From contig JAUSZU010000001.1 of the NCBI GenBank assembly GCA_030817875.1, positions 186,001 to 250,000 on the forward strand: a stretch of 64,000 nt of DNA, given 5' to 3'. Shown here piece after piece: positions 8,136-17,277 of the stretch. Within the stretch, counting starts at the first letter, position 1. The number at the start of each line of letters is the position of its first letter. Under the pieces are notes generated by a model. The model ran no database searches, had not been told where the DNA came from, and worked only from the letters and a program-made list of their open reading frames with translations. The DNA comes from Flavobacterium sp. W4I14. GTDB taxonomy: Bacteria; Bacteroidota; Bacteroidia; Sphingobacteriales; Sphingobacteriaceae. The position numbers and the translations under genes are program-made.

Positions 8136-9421
8136 GCGGTTGCAGTTAAAATCTCGATAGGTTTTTCAACCTGTTCTTTAAGGATAGCTATTACTTTTTC
8201 TTTAATGGCCTCTGCTTCTACAAAAGGAATATAACCTTCGCTAGCCACAAAGGTAAAATCCATTTGATTACGGTAGGTGGAAGCAATCATGGTGGTGGTG
8301 TTACCTAACGGTCCCATTACCGAAGGGCTGAATATGGTTTCTACTTCGAAGTTTCGATATTGATAAACGATGTCTATTTTGCCCAGGTTGGAAAACATAC
8401 AATCATTACTCGATTTTCCATACTTTAAGAAATTAGTGAAGTTGTTTAAGGCAGGGTGACAAGCTTCCATCATCATCATCAGGCTGTAAGGATTTAGTTT
8501 GGCCGATTTATCGTTCACATCTTTTTGTAAGGCCTTCACATTATCGATAAAGTCTTTTTCTGGCAGCAGGGAAAGTACAATCATTAATCCGAAAGCAAAA
8601 ATGTGGTCTTTTTTAATAATCGGGTTAAAGTTCCGGATATCAACCGGTAATGATATTTTGTTGAATGCTTTTTCTTTCCTTACCGCTTTAAAGGCCGTTA
8701 AAACTGCGGCGCTCAACAAAGTATTTACGGTGAACTGATTGGCTTTGCAAAACTGGATAACCTGTTTGGTAAGTTCCTGATCGAATTTCCATCGGAGCAT
8801 AAAATCTTTTTTTCGCTCTACTGCTACCTTTTTGATCGGGATGATCCAAAGTGCTAAAGTGGCAATTTTGCCGATCAGTCCGTTTTTGGCCCTGTTGCGG
8901 TAGCTGTTTAATACCGTTTTCGGAATCACATCCTTTATATCCATAATTGGAATCTCTTTCCCAATATTGGCGTCTGGGTCATCCAAAAGCTGAAGCAATT
9001 CTGTTAAAATAGAAAGTGCCGAAGTGCCATCGCAAAGACAATGGTGATATACCATCAAAAATTCGGATACGTCTTTACCTTTAACCCATGTAATGCGACA
9101 AAGTGGTGCAATTGAAGCATCAAAAACGGTTTTCCATTCATGAGTAGATTCCTCTTCCCAATGCTCATCATTTAGTCTATCTACAATGCGAATGGGGATT
9201 CTAAAATTTTCGGTAAGATTGGTTACAAACCAAGGTCTTTTATCTTCGTCAAAACGTATTGCGGCGGTTAACCAGGGGTGCTTTTTTTGGATTTTGAATA
9301 AGGCAAACCTTAAATCGTCTTCCTTGATTTCTCCCCTGATTTTGAAAGGTATTACAATGTTAAACGGACTGTTTCCATCTCCGTATAACATCCTTTCGCC
9401 AAATAACAGTTTTCTTTTCAT
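8132..9421 (-). CDS. HxxxD acyltransferase (condensation/PapA-like), first copy
   Basis: A 429-residue protein with an intact HHxxxDG motif: H126-H127-C-L-C-D131-G132, and LPVDIRNF further on, as in condensation-type acyltransferases that esterify polyketide or glycolipid hydroxyls (PapA5, alcohol acetyltransferases). No ACP, adenylation or signal sequence is attached. The gene is separated from the upstream glycosyltransferase by a 130-bp spacer with a palindromic repeat, and overlaps the downstream paralogue by 4 bp. Two different acyltransferases beside two glycosyltransferases suggest that the product is acylated at two positions; this is inference. Confidence 0.85.
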   Translation of the reverse strand: MKRKLLFGERMLYGDGNSPFNIVIPFKIRGEIKEDDLRFALFKIQKKHPWLTAAIRFDEDKRPWFVTNLTENFRIPIRIVDRLNDEHWEEESTHEWKTVFDASIAPLCRITWVKGKDVSEFLMVYHHCLCDGTSALSILTELLQLLDDPDANIGKEIPIMDIKDVIPKTVLNSYRNRAKNGLIGKIATLALWIIPIKKVAVERKKDFMLRWKFDQELTKQVIQFCKANQFTVNTLLSAAVLTAFKAVRKEKAFNKISLPVDIRNFNPIIKKDHIFAFGLMIVLSLLPEKDFIDNVKALQKDVNDKSAKLNPYSLMMMMEACHPALNNFTNFLKYGKSSNDCMFSNLGKIDIVYQYRNFEVETIFSPSVMGPLGNTTTMIASTYRNQMDFTFVASEGYIPFVEAEAIKEKVIAILKEQVEKPIEILTATA

Positions 9422-9446
9422 TTTTTTTATTATTCTGATAGAAAGT

Positions 9447-9542
9447 CGTCATCTCGAGCGGAGTGCAACGCAGTCGAGAGATCTTTCTGGATAGATCTGT
9501 CTCCCGACTTAATGTCGGAACTGCGCTTCAGTCGAGATGACG
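9447..9542. repeat. Palindromic element inside the lipid operon
   Basis: A 96-bp element whose ends CGTCATCTCGA (9447-9457) and TCGAGATGACG (9532-9542) are exact reverse complements; an inner pair CCCGAC / GTCGG is also present. Related to the element at 59966-60082 and to the half copy at 29928-29974. It lies between a glycosyltransferase and an acyltransferase gene of the same operon and may attenuate or stabilise the transcript. Confidence 0.9.
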
Positions 9543-9551
9543 GCCGAAGGT

Positions 9552-10760
9552 TTACAAGCTGTTGGTTTCCACAACCTGTCCTGTTTTTGCAAAATCTTCC
9601 AACAATTGCACCGCCTTATCGTTACCACCGGCTTCGATAAATGTTTCTCTTATTTTTTGTGCCGCCTCGCGGTATTTCGGGTTTTCTAAAAGCTCGAAAA
9701 CGGTATCTCTTAAATCGCTGATACGTAACCTTTTGTAGCGTATGCTTACGCCACAACCTGCTTGCTCAATTAGTTTAGCAGTATGGAAATGATCGTAGGC
9801 AATAGGTGTAATCAACATCGGTAAACCATTGGTGAAAGTATCGTTTACGGTATTGAAACCACCATGGCAGATTACCGCATCCATGTGTGGCATCAATTCT
9901 GATTGCGGAACAAAACCGTTTACGATAAAATTATCCGGCCATTGTTCAAAAATATCAGGATTGGTGGCTGCAACAATGGTTACAGGTTGATTTTCGAAAG
10001 CAGTAATCAGTTTTTGGAAAAATTCTTTACGAATATCAACCAGCAAAGTACCCAACGAAACAAAAACTTTAGGGGTGGTGGCCTGACTTAAACGTTCCCA
10101 ATCAAAAGGGGCTAAATTTGGCCTCCCTTTTACCGGACCAACAAAATGCATATGCGATGGTTTTTCTTCAAAACCTGCAAAAGCCTGTGAAGTGAAAACC
10201 ATATTCAATTCATGTGAATGGATGTGGATGTCATCGCTATATATGCCTACTTCTCTTTGTAAACCTTTAATTAAGTTTTGTTGCCATTCGAATATTTTGG
10301 GTGCACTATTAGCCGTATCGCCCATCACATCTGGTGGCACTGGCGTAGTGGTAACCGAAGGTATGCCTTTTAAATGTGCACTTAATGCACCGGCAAAAGT
10401 AATGCAGTCATTAATAATTACATCGGGTTTCCAGGCATCAACAAAATTGTTCAGCCCTTTCATCATCATTTTGGCAAAAGGAACATAGGTTTCTTCGAGG
10501 GCCAGTTTCATCACCTCCGGACCAGAACAGGCAGGGCCATCATCCTGACGTTTTAAAATGCGTTGTATTTCATCAGCATACTCTGCCAGATCTTCTTCAG
10601 GGTAAATAAATTCGCCGCCTTCAGGTAAGTGTACCTGTGCAAGTGGAGTAATGCCCAGCCATTTTACTTCATGGCCGCGGGCCAGTAAACTTGCGCCAAT
10701 ACTTAAAGTTGGACTAATATGGCCAAAAAAAGGCGGGACAACGAAAAGGAATTTTGACAT
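9552..10760 (-). CDS. GT1-family (MGT/UGT-like) glycosyltransferase, second copy
   Basis: A 402-residue GT-B enzyme. The N-terminal domain begins FLFVVPPFFGHISP with the putative catalytic base His14. The C-terminal nucleotide-sugar site is clear: CHGGFNTVNDTFTNGLPML followed by PIAYDHFHTA. This is the pattern of GT1 enzymes such as macrolide glycosyltransferases and zeaxanthin glucosyltransferase, which move a hexose from a UDP- or dTDP-sugar to a small hydrophobic acceptor. It is a paralogue of the gene at 10771, with a 10-bp gap between them. There is no signal peptide, so glycosylation would occur at the inner face of the membrane. No sugar-nucleotide synthesis genes lie in the operon, so a common donor such as UDP-glucose is likely. 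Acceptor and donor are inferred. Confidence 0.88.
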   Translation of the reverse strand: MSKFLFVVPPFFGHISPTLSIGASLLARGHEVKWLGITPLAQVHLPEGGEFIYPEEDLAEYADEIQRILKRQDDGPACSGPEVMKLALEETYVPFAKMMMKGLNNFVDAWKPDVIINDCITFAGALSAHLKGIPSVTTTPVPPDVMGDTANSAPKIFEWQQNLIKGLQREVGIYSDDIHIHSHELNMVFTSQAFAGFEEKPSHMHFVGPVKGRPNLAPFDWERLSQATTPKVFVSLGTLLVDIRKEFFQKLITAFENQPVTIVAATNPDIFEQWPDNFIVNGFVPQSELMPHMDAVICHGGFNTVNDTFTNGLPMLITPIAYDHFHTAKLIEQAGCGVSIRYKRLRISDLRDTVFELLENPKYREAAQKIRETFIEAGGNDKAVQLLEDFAKTGQVVETNSL

Positions 10761-10770
10761 AATGTATAAT

Positions 10771-11970
10771 TTAACTGATGAGTACGTTTGAGGTTTTGTT
10801 GCTTAAAGTTTCCAATAAATCGGCGGCACTTTCTGTTCCGCCAGCCTGGATAAAAGATTGTTTGATCTGTTCTGCGGCGATTTTATAACTTTCGTTCTGC
10901 AGCACTTTGTTTACAGCTTCTTTAAGGTGGTTGGCTTTAAAACGGTTAAAGTTTAGTCGTTCTCCGGCACCTACCCTAAAAACGCGTCCGGCAACATGGC
11001 TTTGATCATATGCTATTGGAATAACCACCATGGGCAGGCCATTCATTAAGGTTTCGCAAACGGTATTGTGTCCGCCATGGCAAACTACAGCATCAAGGTG
11101 AGGTAAAAGTTCCAATTGTGGTACCTGGCGCTGTACCGTAAAATTGGCTGGCCATTCCTCAAATAAGGCAGGATCTGAAACGACAACAACATGTAAGTCT
11201 TCATTAGCGAAAGCCTCAATTACCTTGGCAAAAAAGGCTTTTTTATGCTCATGATCGAAGGTGGTACCAATGCTGACCAGTATTTTTGGTTTGCTGGTAT
11301 GAAATGCTTCCCAGCGGAAAGGAATTGTAGTTTTGCGGCGGTTAAAAACAGGCCCTACAAATTTAAAGTGCCCGGGTAAATCCATCTCCCCAAAAAAATC
11401 TCTGGAGGTAAATACCAAAGTAGCAAGGTCGGAGCAGGCAATAGAATCTTCGGTATTTATACCAAATTCTTTTTGCAGGGCTACAATCTGATTTACTTCC
11501 CATTCATGCACTTTGGGCAGTTCATCCATTACTTTTATGGCTGCAGGTGCGGTAACTGATGTAACATAAGGATAGTTTTTATTGCTTGCAGCAATGGCTC
11601 CGGCAAACATTTGATGATCGGTTATCACCACATCGGGTTTGAACTGATCGAGTAAATTGGCAATGCCGTCATAACTGTGCCTGTTAAGCGGAATCAATAC
11701 CTCCTCGTACAGAAATTTGATGCTATCGATACCGTAAACAATTTTTTTAGTGATGATATCGAGGTATTTTTCTGAATCTTTTTTCTGTTGGTCGTTTTGG
11801 TTGTAACTGATCAACAGCAACTCACCTCCGGCAGGAAGTTTATCGCCTAATGATTCATCTAAAGTAATCCATCCTACACGGTGGCCTCTTTCAAGCAAGG
11901 CAGTACCCATACTTAGCGTAGGGTTAATATGGCCAGTTAGCGGAGGAACAACAAATACAAATTTTGCCAT
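10771..11970 (-). CDS. GT1-family (MGT/UGT-like) glycosyltransferase, first copy
   Basis: A 399-residue GT-B enzyme with VVPPLTGHINP (His14 as likely base) and the donor-binding signature CHGGHNTVCETLMNGLPM then PIAYDQSH. It closely parallels its downstream neighbour but differs in many acceptor-domain residues, so the pair could attach two sugars in sequence or act at different positions. It starts 12 bp after the alpha/beta hydrolase gene. The arrangement synthase - ACP - hydrolase - two GT1 is reminiscent of heterocyst-glycolipid type loci, in which a Pfa-like synthase makes a long-chain alcohol that is then glycosylated; the parallel is an inference. Confidence 0.88.
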   Translation of the reverse strand: MAKFVFVVPPLTGHINPTLSMGTALLERGHRVGWITLDESLGDKLPAGGELLLISYNQNDQQKKDSEKYLDIITKKIVYGIDSIKFLYEEVLIPLNRHSYDGIANLLDQFKPDVVITDHQMFAGAIAASNKNYPYVTSVTAPAAIKVMDELPKVHEWEVNQIVALQKEFGINTEDSIACSDLATLVFTSRDFFGEMDLPGHFKFVGPVFNRRKTTIPFRWEAFHTSKPKILVSIGTTFDHEHKKAFFAKVIEAFANEDLHVVVVSDPALFEEWPANFTVQRQVPQLELLPHLDAVVCHGGHNTVCETLMNGLPMVVIPIAYDQSHVAGRVFRVGAGERLNFNRFKANHLKEAVNKVLQNESYKIAAEQIKQSFIQAGGTESAADLLETLSNKTSNVLIS

Positions 11971-11982
11971 GTGTGTTTAATT

Positions 11983-12747
11983 TTATATTTCCTGAAAGAA
12001 GTTTAACAATGCTTCGGCGATTACCAATGGTTGTTGTATAGGGATATTATGATCTCCCGGCACAGCGATTAACGAGGCATTTTTAATCATTCCGTCTAAA
12101 TGTTTACCTGCGTTAAGGCAATTGGAATCGGTGCCATACAGCAATAGGGTAGACTGTTTTATGGTTTCGATTGCAGGGTTGCCAAAAAAGTCTTTTTCGA
12201 GTTCCATGTCGGTTTTAATCGAAGTTTGATAAAAAAGATACTCGTACATGCGGTGGTTGCGCTCCATCTGCCTTTTACCCATTTTCACTCTTGTGGTATC
12301 AGTGAAATTTTCAACGTAATGTTCTAAAAATTCGCGGCTGTACTCATCAATAATGCCCCTTGTTTTATCGTCGTTCGGATCTGGTGCTTCAATTATTGCC
12401 AGTTTGTTAATGCGTTCTGGAAAGCGGACGGCCATTTTTAAAGCAATCAATCCACCGAAACTATAACCACCTAAATGCACTTTTTGAAGGTTTAAAATCT
12501 CCATTAATGCAAACAGATCGTTTGTCATGCTCTCCAGGTCGTATCCTTCCAAAGCCTTTTCGCTCATGCCATGACTTTTTAAGTCGTACAGTACCACATG
12601 ATATTTTGTGGCCAATAGCGGCGCGATATTAAAATAATAGACAGACAGGTTGCTGAACATCCCGTGAACCAGGACGATGGTTTCTGTAGCCCCCTTATTG
12701 AGCTCCTGAATGTGAACCGATTTGTCGTTTACCGTTATGATTGGCAT
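11983..12747 (-). CDS. Alpha/beta hydrolase, possible chain-release thioesterase
   Basis: A 254-residue cytosolic alpha/beta hydrolase with a full triad: Ser96 in GGYSFGG, Asp207 in YGTDSN and His233 in PGDHNIP; the oxyanion loop is VLVHGMFSN. Its start overlaps the end of the ACP gene by 13 bp, so the two are coupled in translation. The large synthases have no terminal thioesterase domain of their own, so this enzyme is the natural candidate to release the chain from an ACP or to hydrolyse an ester in tailoring. It could equally be a proofreading hydrolase. The fold is certain, the role inferred. Confidence 0.8.
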   Translation of the reverse strand: MPIITVNDKSVHIQELNKGATETIVLVHGMFSNLSVYYFNIAPLLATKYHVVLYDLKSHGMSEKALEGYDLESMTNDLFALMEILNLQKVHLGGYSFGGLIALKMAVRFPERINKLAIIEAPDPNDDKTRGIIDEYSREFLEHYVENFTDTTRVKMGKRQMERNHRMYEYLFYQTSIKTDMELEKDFFGNPAIETIKQSTLLLYGTDSNCLNAGKHLDGMIKNASLIAVPGDHNIPIQQPLVIAEALLNFFQEI

Positions 12748-13031
12748 TCTTCGATATAAGAGATGATCATGCCCAGGTTTAAGTTGATCAGCTGATCTAA
12801 ATCCATTGAAGATAACCAGCCCGTAAAATCGATCTGTTCGCCAAAATGCGCTTTGATTTTTTCGGAAAAAGATACAATTTCAATGCTATCCATTTCCAGA
12901 TCTTTGGTGAAAGAACTTTCAGGAGTGATATCCATTTCTTCAACAAATTCTTCGCCGATTACTTCGGTGATAAATTGTTTCATGAGGTTGAAGATTTCTT
13001 CGCTGCTTAATTTTGTAGTTATAGTGTCCAT
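12735..13031 (-). CDS. Free-standing acyl carrier protein
   Basis: A 98-residue acidic protein with the carrier-protein site DLEMDSIEIV; Ser49 is the predicted phosphopantetheine attachment site. It overlaps both neighbours by 13 bp (stop of the KS-AT-DH-PPTase gene and start of the hydrolase gene), which ties its synthesis to them. It differs from the two DSIKR-type carrier domains of the large synthase, so it may load a starter, accept the finished chain, or present an acyl group to the HxxxD acyltransferases. The phosphopantetheinyl transferase domain at the end of the upstream protein can activate it. Confidence 0.9.
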   Translation of the reverse strand: MDTITTKLSSEEIFNLMKQFITEVIGEEFVEEMDITPESSFTKDLEMDSIEIVSFSEKIKAHFGEQIDFTGWLSSMDLDQLINLNLGMIISYIEECQS

Positions 13032-16000
13032 CCGATGATATAGTTTTTATGTTTGATTGTTTTGATTGTGATGTTATTGATATGTAGTTCTTCGCCGTTT
13101 ATTACTTCAACGGTATAGGCTTTGGGATTGCCCTGCAAGCCTTTGCCCAGGTATTTTCCATAAGCTTCTTTGGCTACCCAGAACCGCGTTGCCCATTCTA
13201 TTTTGTCGCGGCTTTCCAGCAGGGCCATTTCGTGATCGTTAAACACAAGATCGAAGAAACCGGCGCTCCGTTCTTCAATATGTTCGATATCGATACCAAC
13301 AGGTTCGTTAAAACGTGCTATGCCGACGGCATCGGTACCTTTATGTGCAATCGAGATATTGATGTTATCTGTTAAACCACCTTTAACGTAAGGTTTGCGG
13401 AATTCATCCGAATAGATTTCGAAGGTGATGGGGTAACAGGCCTGGTTTTTCTGTGTATTTAATAAATTCCGAACGGCATCTTTCGCCGCCACGCGACTGA
13501 TCATCCAGGTTCTTCTTTTATTGGGCAAGAGGTTTTGGTGGTGCTTTTTCTCCGTCTGGTTGAAATATCTTTTCAGGATAAAATCCCATGATACCACACG
13601 CGAATATGCATTGCCGAAAAGGAAAACGCCAGGCGCAACCTCTTCCGATAAACGGTTGTGGAGTGGCGACATCGACACATTCCAAAGTGGTTCGTCTATT
13701 TCGAGCCTACGGTTTTGCCAGCCTGATATAATGAGCCAGGTGATGCCATCTCTTTTCATTACGATATCGGCAGTGGCAAATTCATCGTTTATTTCTTTAA
13801 GTACGCAGGTACATTCGAATTGTCCTTTCTGATCGGCCATATCGCCAAAGAATTCTATTTCCTGAATTTTAACAGGGAAAGCAATCCGATCTTTTTCTAA
13901 AGTAAGTTGAAGCCATAAACCAAACAGTTGACCTGCATTATCAAGCAATGAGCCTTTTCCGCCTGAGGCTTCGATGATACCTGTGATTCCTTTTTCGCCA
14001 ACAGCAACCAGTTTTTTGATGCCCTGGTAATCTGGTCCGTGGAACATGTGTGCATCGTAAATCTGTGCAGCAGTACGATCGATATCCAATAATTTTCCAA
14101 TATCGAAAGTGCTGTTTGGCGCGGGATTTAACTGTGTCGCTAATTGCACTTCTGCATTAGCAAAACGCTCCAGATTAAGGTAAACTTTTTGCTCGTCTTT
14201 CCATTCGCCAGTTACGGTTTCCTGAAAAGGTTTAACCACGTTCATCCATTGAAAAACCCGCATATTCATGATTTTATGCACCTTTTCTTCGGGCGATTGC
14301 GCGTTGGCGATTTCAGCAAACACTTCAAAAATCATGGTCATTGGAATTACCGGATCCATATCTTCTACTGTTGGCCAGCCTTTTGGTTGCCTCAACAGGG
14401 AGTGATCGATCAGGTAAGGGCAGTTCTCCAGGCTCACATCAAGTTTTTGGCTAAAAGATTGCCTTACGGGTTTTATTGGTTTGGCTGGCGCCCAGTTGCT
14501 GGGCTGATCGACTTGTAAAGCTGCATTTTCGAACAGTTCGATCATTTCGCTCTGCATGTTGATCATCTCCATTACATTCTCATTAAAAGCCTGTAAAACC
14601 GGATGTTTAGCCTCTACAAAAGTTTTAGCTTGTGTAGGCTGAGCTTGTTTAATGGTTAAGCCTTTAAGCGTTTGCAGGTTATGGATAATCGGTGAACCCA
14701 GTTCGAGTTTAATGCCTTTATTTTTTTGTGGTGGGGTTGATTTGATATTGCCCAAATAATTTAAGCCAATTTCTTTTCCTTCAATAAAAAGTGCTGCCAA
14801 AACTCTTTGTAACTGCGTAATGCCCGAACGGATCGGCACATTTGCACTAATGGTGCTGATTTCTTTTCCCCTTAAAGTATCGTCGATAAAGCCGACCAAA
14901 CCACCAGAACCCACCTGAATAAAAACTCGTGCACCTTCTGCATATAACTTTTCGGTAAGCTCGCGGAAACGCACTGGTTTAATCAGGTGTTCTGCACTTA
15001 ACTGACAGATGGCTTCAAAGCCTTCGGGATAAGTTTCTAAAGTAGTGGCCGACCAAAGTGGCGTAGTGGTTTTTCGGAACTGCATATCCTGCATGCCTTC
15101 GAGAATCAAACCCAGCTTATCTGCTACAAATGGAGAATGGAAACCTGATTGGAACGGCAAAACCTGATGGAAAATCTGTTTCACCTTTAGTATCGGAACC
15201 AGCTCGTCAAGCGCGATTTTGCTTCCACAAAGAATGACCTGTTGCGGGCAATTATCGTTTGAAAGGTATAAATCGGGAATGCTTTCGATGATGGGTTGAA
15301 GGGTATCTAAACCGCAACCTACGGCAATGAAACGCGAATCTTTCAGTTCAAAAGTTTCGGGGTTAAGCACATTCAGTAAATTCATTACCGAACTTTCTTC
15401 CGCCAGTTCCGAAGATCTTGCTGCAAGCCATTCGCCGAGGCTGTGCCCTGCATTCATATCGGATTTAATGCCCAGTTGTTTTAAAGCCTTATCTAAAACG
15501 CTGCTTTTGTTCAATATGTTGAGTGCCTCGCTTAAAAGACCATCCTGTTTTTCGTTTTCGTCGATACTGATGTTGAAATAATCAGCTACCGATTTGATTT
15601 CGCCACCAGCAAGTCCATCTAAACCCGGGAAAACAAAAGCAATTTTTCCATCATTCACTAATAGTGGTGCATTGGTGTACCAGATGTCCTGTTTATTTCT
15701 CCACGGAGAATTTTTAGCCACAATTTTTAAAGCTTTTTTGATCCGATCAGGGCTAGGATTAAATAACACCAAACGGAAATTTCCATTCCCAATGCTATAA
15801 TCTCCATTTTCGAGCGATTCGATCAAAGCCTCATGACTTGGCCTTGCGATGACCAATACTTCATCTTTTTTAGGCGTATCATAAGCAGTTAATACCACAT
15901 GGGCGTTAATCCCTCCAAAACCAAATGCATTTACGGCAGCCAGCTTTGGCAAACCCGATTGGTTCCAGTCTATGGCTTTTTGTACAGCAGAAAAACGGGT

Positions 16001-17254
16001 TTCGGCCAGTTGTGCTACAGGTTCATCGCAATGTAAAGTAGGAGGGATGATACCATGATATAAAGCCAGACTCGATTTGATCAATCCTGCTATACCAGCT
16101 GCGGGCATGGCATGGCCGATATTCGATTTTACTGAACCGATACCTGCTTTTGGCAGATCGGCATCCTGACCAAAAAACTGTTTTAAGGTTTCAACCTCGG
16201 TTTTATCACCAAGTGGTGTACCTGTTCCGTGGGCTTCTAAATAGCCAATATTTTTACTTTCTAATTCTGCGTTTTTCCAGGCTTCGGTAATGGCTTTTAG
16301 CTGGCCTTTAACTGATGGACTCATTACGCTGGTTCCGCTGCCATCGCTACTGATGCCCACACCTTTAATTACTGAATAAATTTTATCCTGATCCCTTATG
16401 GCATCTTCGAGGCGTTTGAGCACAACAAAACCACAACCTTCGCCAATAATCAACCCATCGGCGTTTTGATCGAATGGTTTTATTTTTTCCTGTTTGGATA
16501 AAGCACCCAGTTGAGAGAATATGCTCCAAAAAGCAGCATTCTGACCTAAATGTACACCGCCTGCAATAATCATATCGCAACGGCCACTATTCAGTTCCTG
16601 TACGCCATGATCAACCGCGATGAGTGAACTGGCACAGGCAGCGTCCAAAGTAAAAGCCAGTCCGCCTAAGTTAAGGCGATTGGCTACCAGTGAGGCTACT
16701 AAATTGGGGATCAATCCCATTGCGGTATCGGCACTAAAACGGCCTTTACGCAATTGGAATTCGTGTTTTACCTTTTCAATTTCTGCATCAGTAAGTTGTG
16801 GCATTAAGTCTTTTAATACACTCGAAATTTGCTCGCCAGTTCTTACAATTTCGATGGCGCGGGTTGCCCCAGGGCCCACATAATTGCCTTTGCCAATAAT
16901 GATCCCTGTTTTATCGAGGGAATATTTTTTTTCAAATACTGATGCATCTTCTAATGCCTGGTGAACCAGATCTAAGGTCAACAGATGATCGGGTTCGGTA
17001 CCTTCAACAGCCAAGGGTAAAATGCCGAAGCGTTGGGGATCAAATTGATGATCGGGAATAAAACCTCCTCGATTGCAATAAAAACGATCTACCCCGCTAA
17101 CTGCTTTGTCGAAATGAACAGGATCAATCCGATCAGCCGGAACCTCTTGTGTAGAATCTACGCGGTTGATAATATTTTCCCAAAAGGCCTGCATATCTTT
17201 TGCACCCGGAAAAATGCATGACATTCCAATAATTGCTACGTCGCTTTTCTTCAT
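13019..17254 (-). CDS. Multidomain synthase: KS - AT - dehydratase-like - PPTase
   Basis: A 1411-residue cytosolic synthase. Ketosynthase at about 1-455 with Cys207 in DAACASS, His342 in EAHGTGT and His381 in SNIGHA, so it is active rather than a chain-length factor. Acyltransferase at about 540-830: Ser605 in GHSLGEW and His706 in GFHSPF, but the usual GQGSQ loop is replaced by PGLDGLAGG, as in atypical or PfaB-like AT domains. Residues 935-1190 look like a double hot-dog dehydratase: His951 in LIDHSLL and Asp1105 in LLDNAGQ. The C-terminal 160 residues are a 4'-phosphopantetheinyl transferase with GIDIE (Asp1322, Glu1324) and WVAKEA (Lys1362, Glu1363). No ACP or KR is present; these are in the upstream partner, 23 bp away. 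The cis-fused PPTase is unusual for this enzyme class. The dehydratase call is by motif only. Confidence 0.9.
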   Translation of the reverse strand: MKKSDVAIIGMSCIFPGAKDMQAFWENIINRVDSTQEVPADRIDPVHFDKAVSGVDRFYCNRGGFIPDHQFDPQRFGILPLAVEGTEPDHLLTLDLVHQALEDASVFEKKYSLDKTGIIIGKGNYVGPGATRAIEIVRTGEQISSVLKDLMPQLTDAEIEKVKHEFQLRKGRFSADTAMGLIPNLVASLVANRLNLGGLAFTLDAACASSLIAVDHGVQELNSGRCDMIIAGGVHLGQNAAFWSIFSQLGALSKQEKIKPFDQNADGLIIGEGCGFVVLKRLEDAIRDQDKIYSVIKGVGISSDGSGTSVMSPSVKGQLKAITEAWKNAELESKNIGYLEAHGTGTPLGDKTEVETLKQFFGQDADLPKAGIGSVKSNIGHAMPAAGIAGLIKSSLALYHGIIPPTLHCDEPVAQLAETRFSAVQKAIDWNQSGLPKLAAVNAFGFGGINAHVVLTAYDTPKKDEVLVIARPSHEALIESLENGDYSIGNGNFRLVLFNPSPDRIKKALKIVAKNSPWRNKQDIWYTNAPLLVNDGKIAFVFPGLDGLAGGEIKSVADYFNISIDENEKQDGLLSEALNILNKSSVLDKALKQLGIKSDMNAGHSLGEWLAARSSELAEESSVMNLLNVLNPETFELKDSRFIAVGCGLDTLQPIIESIPDLYLSNDNCPQQVILCGSKIALDELVPILKVKQIFHQVLPFQSGFHSPFVADKLGLILEGMQDMQFRKTTTPLWSATTLETYPEGFEAICQLSAEHLIKPVRFRELTEKLYAEGARVFIQVGSGGLVGFIDDTLRGKEISTISANVPIRSGITQLQRVLAALFIEGKEIGLNYLGNIKSTPPQKNKGIKLELGSPIIHNLQTLKGLTIKQAQPTQAKTFVEAKHPVLQAFNENVMEMINMQSEMIELFENAALQVDQPSNWAPAKPIKPVRQSFSQKLDVSLENCPYLIDHSLLRQPKGWPTVEDMDPVIPMTMIFEVFAEIANAQSPEEKVHKIMNMRVFQWMNVVKPFQETVTGEWKDEQKVYLNLERFANAEVQLATQLNPAPNSTFDIGKLLDIDRTAAQIYDAHMFHGPDYQGIKKLVAVGEKGITGIIEASGGKGSLLDNAGQLFGLWLQLTLEKDRIAFPVKIQEIEFFGDMADQKGQFECTCVLKEINDEFATADIVMKRDGITWLIISGWQNRRLEIDEPLWNVSMSPLHNRLSEEVAPGVFLFGNAYSRVVSWDFILKRYFNQTEKKHHQNLLPNKRRTWMISRVAAKDAVRNLLNTQKNQACYPITFEIYSDEFRKPYVKGGLTDNINISIAHKGTDAVGIARFNEPVGIDIEHIEERSAGFFDLVFNDHEMALLESRDKIEWATRFWVAKEAYGKYLGKGLQGNPKAYTVEVINGEELHINNITIKTIKHKNYIIGWTL

Positions 17255-17277
17255 CTGCTGTTTGGTTATGCGATTTT

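Noticed and set aside
6867..9421. Nonribosomal peptide synthetase condensation domains
   Set aside because: Both proteins are stand-alone, with no adenylation or carrier domain, and the neighbours are lipid-synthase and glycosyltransferase genes, which favours PapA-like acyltransferases.
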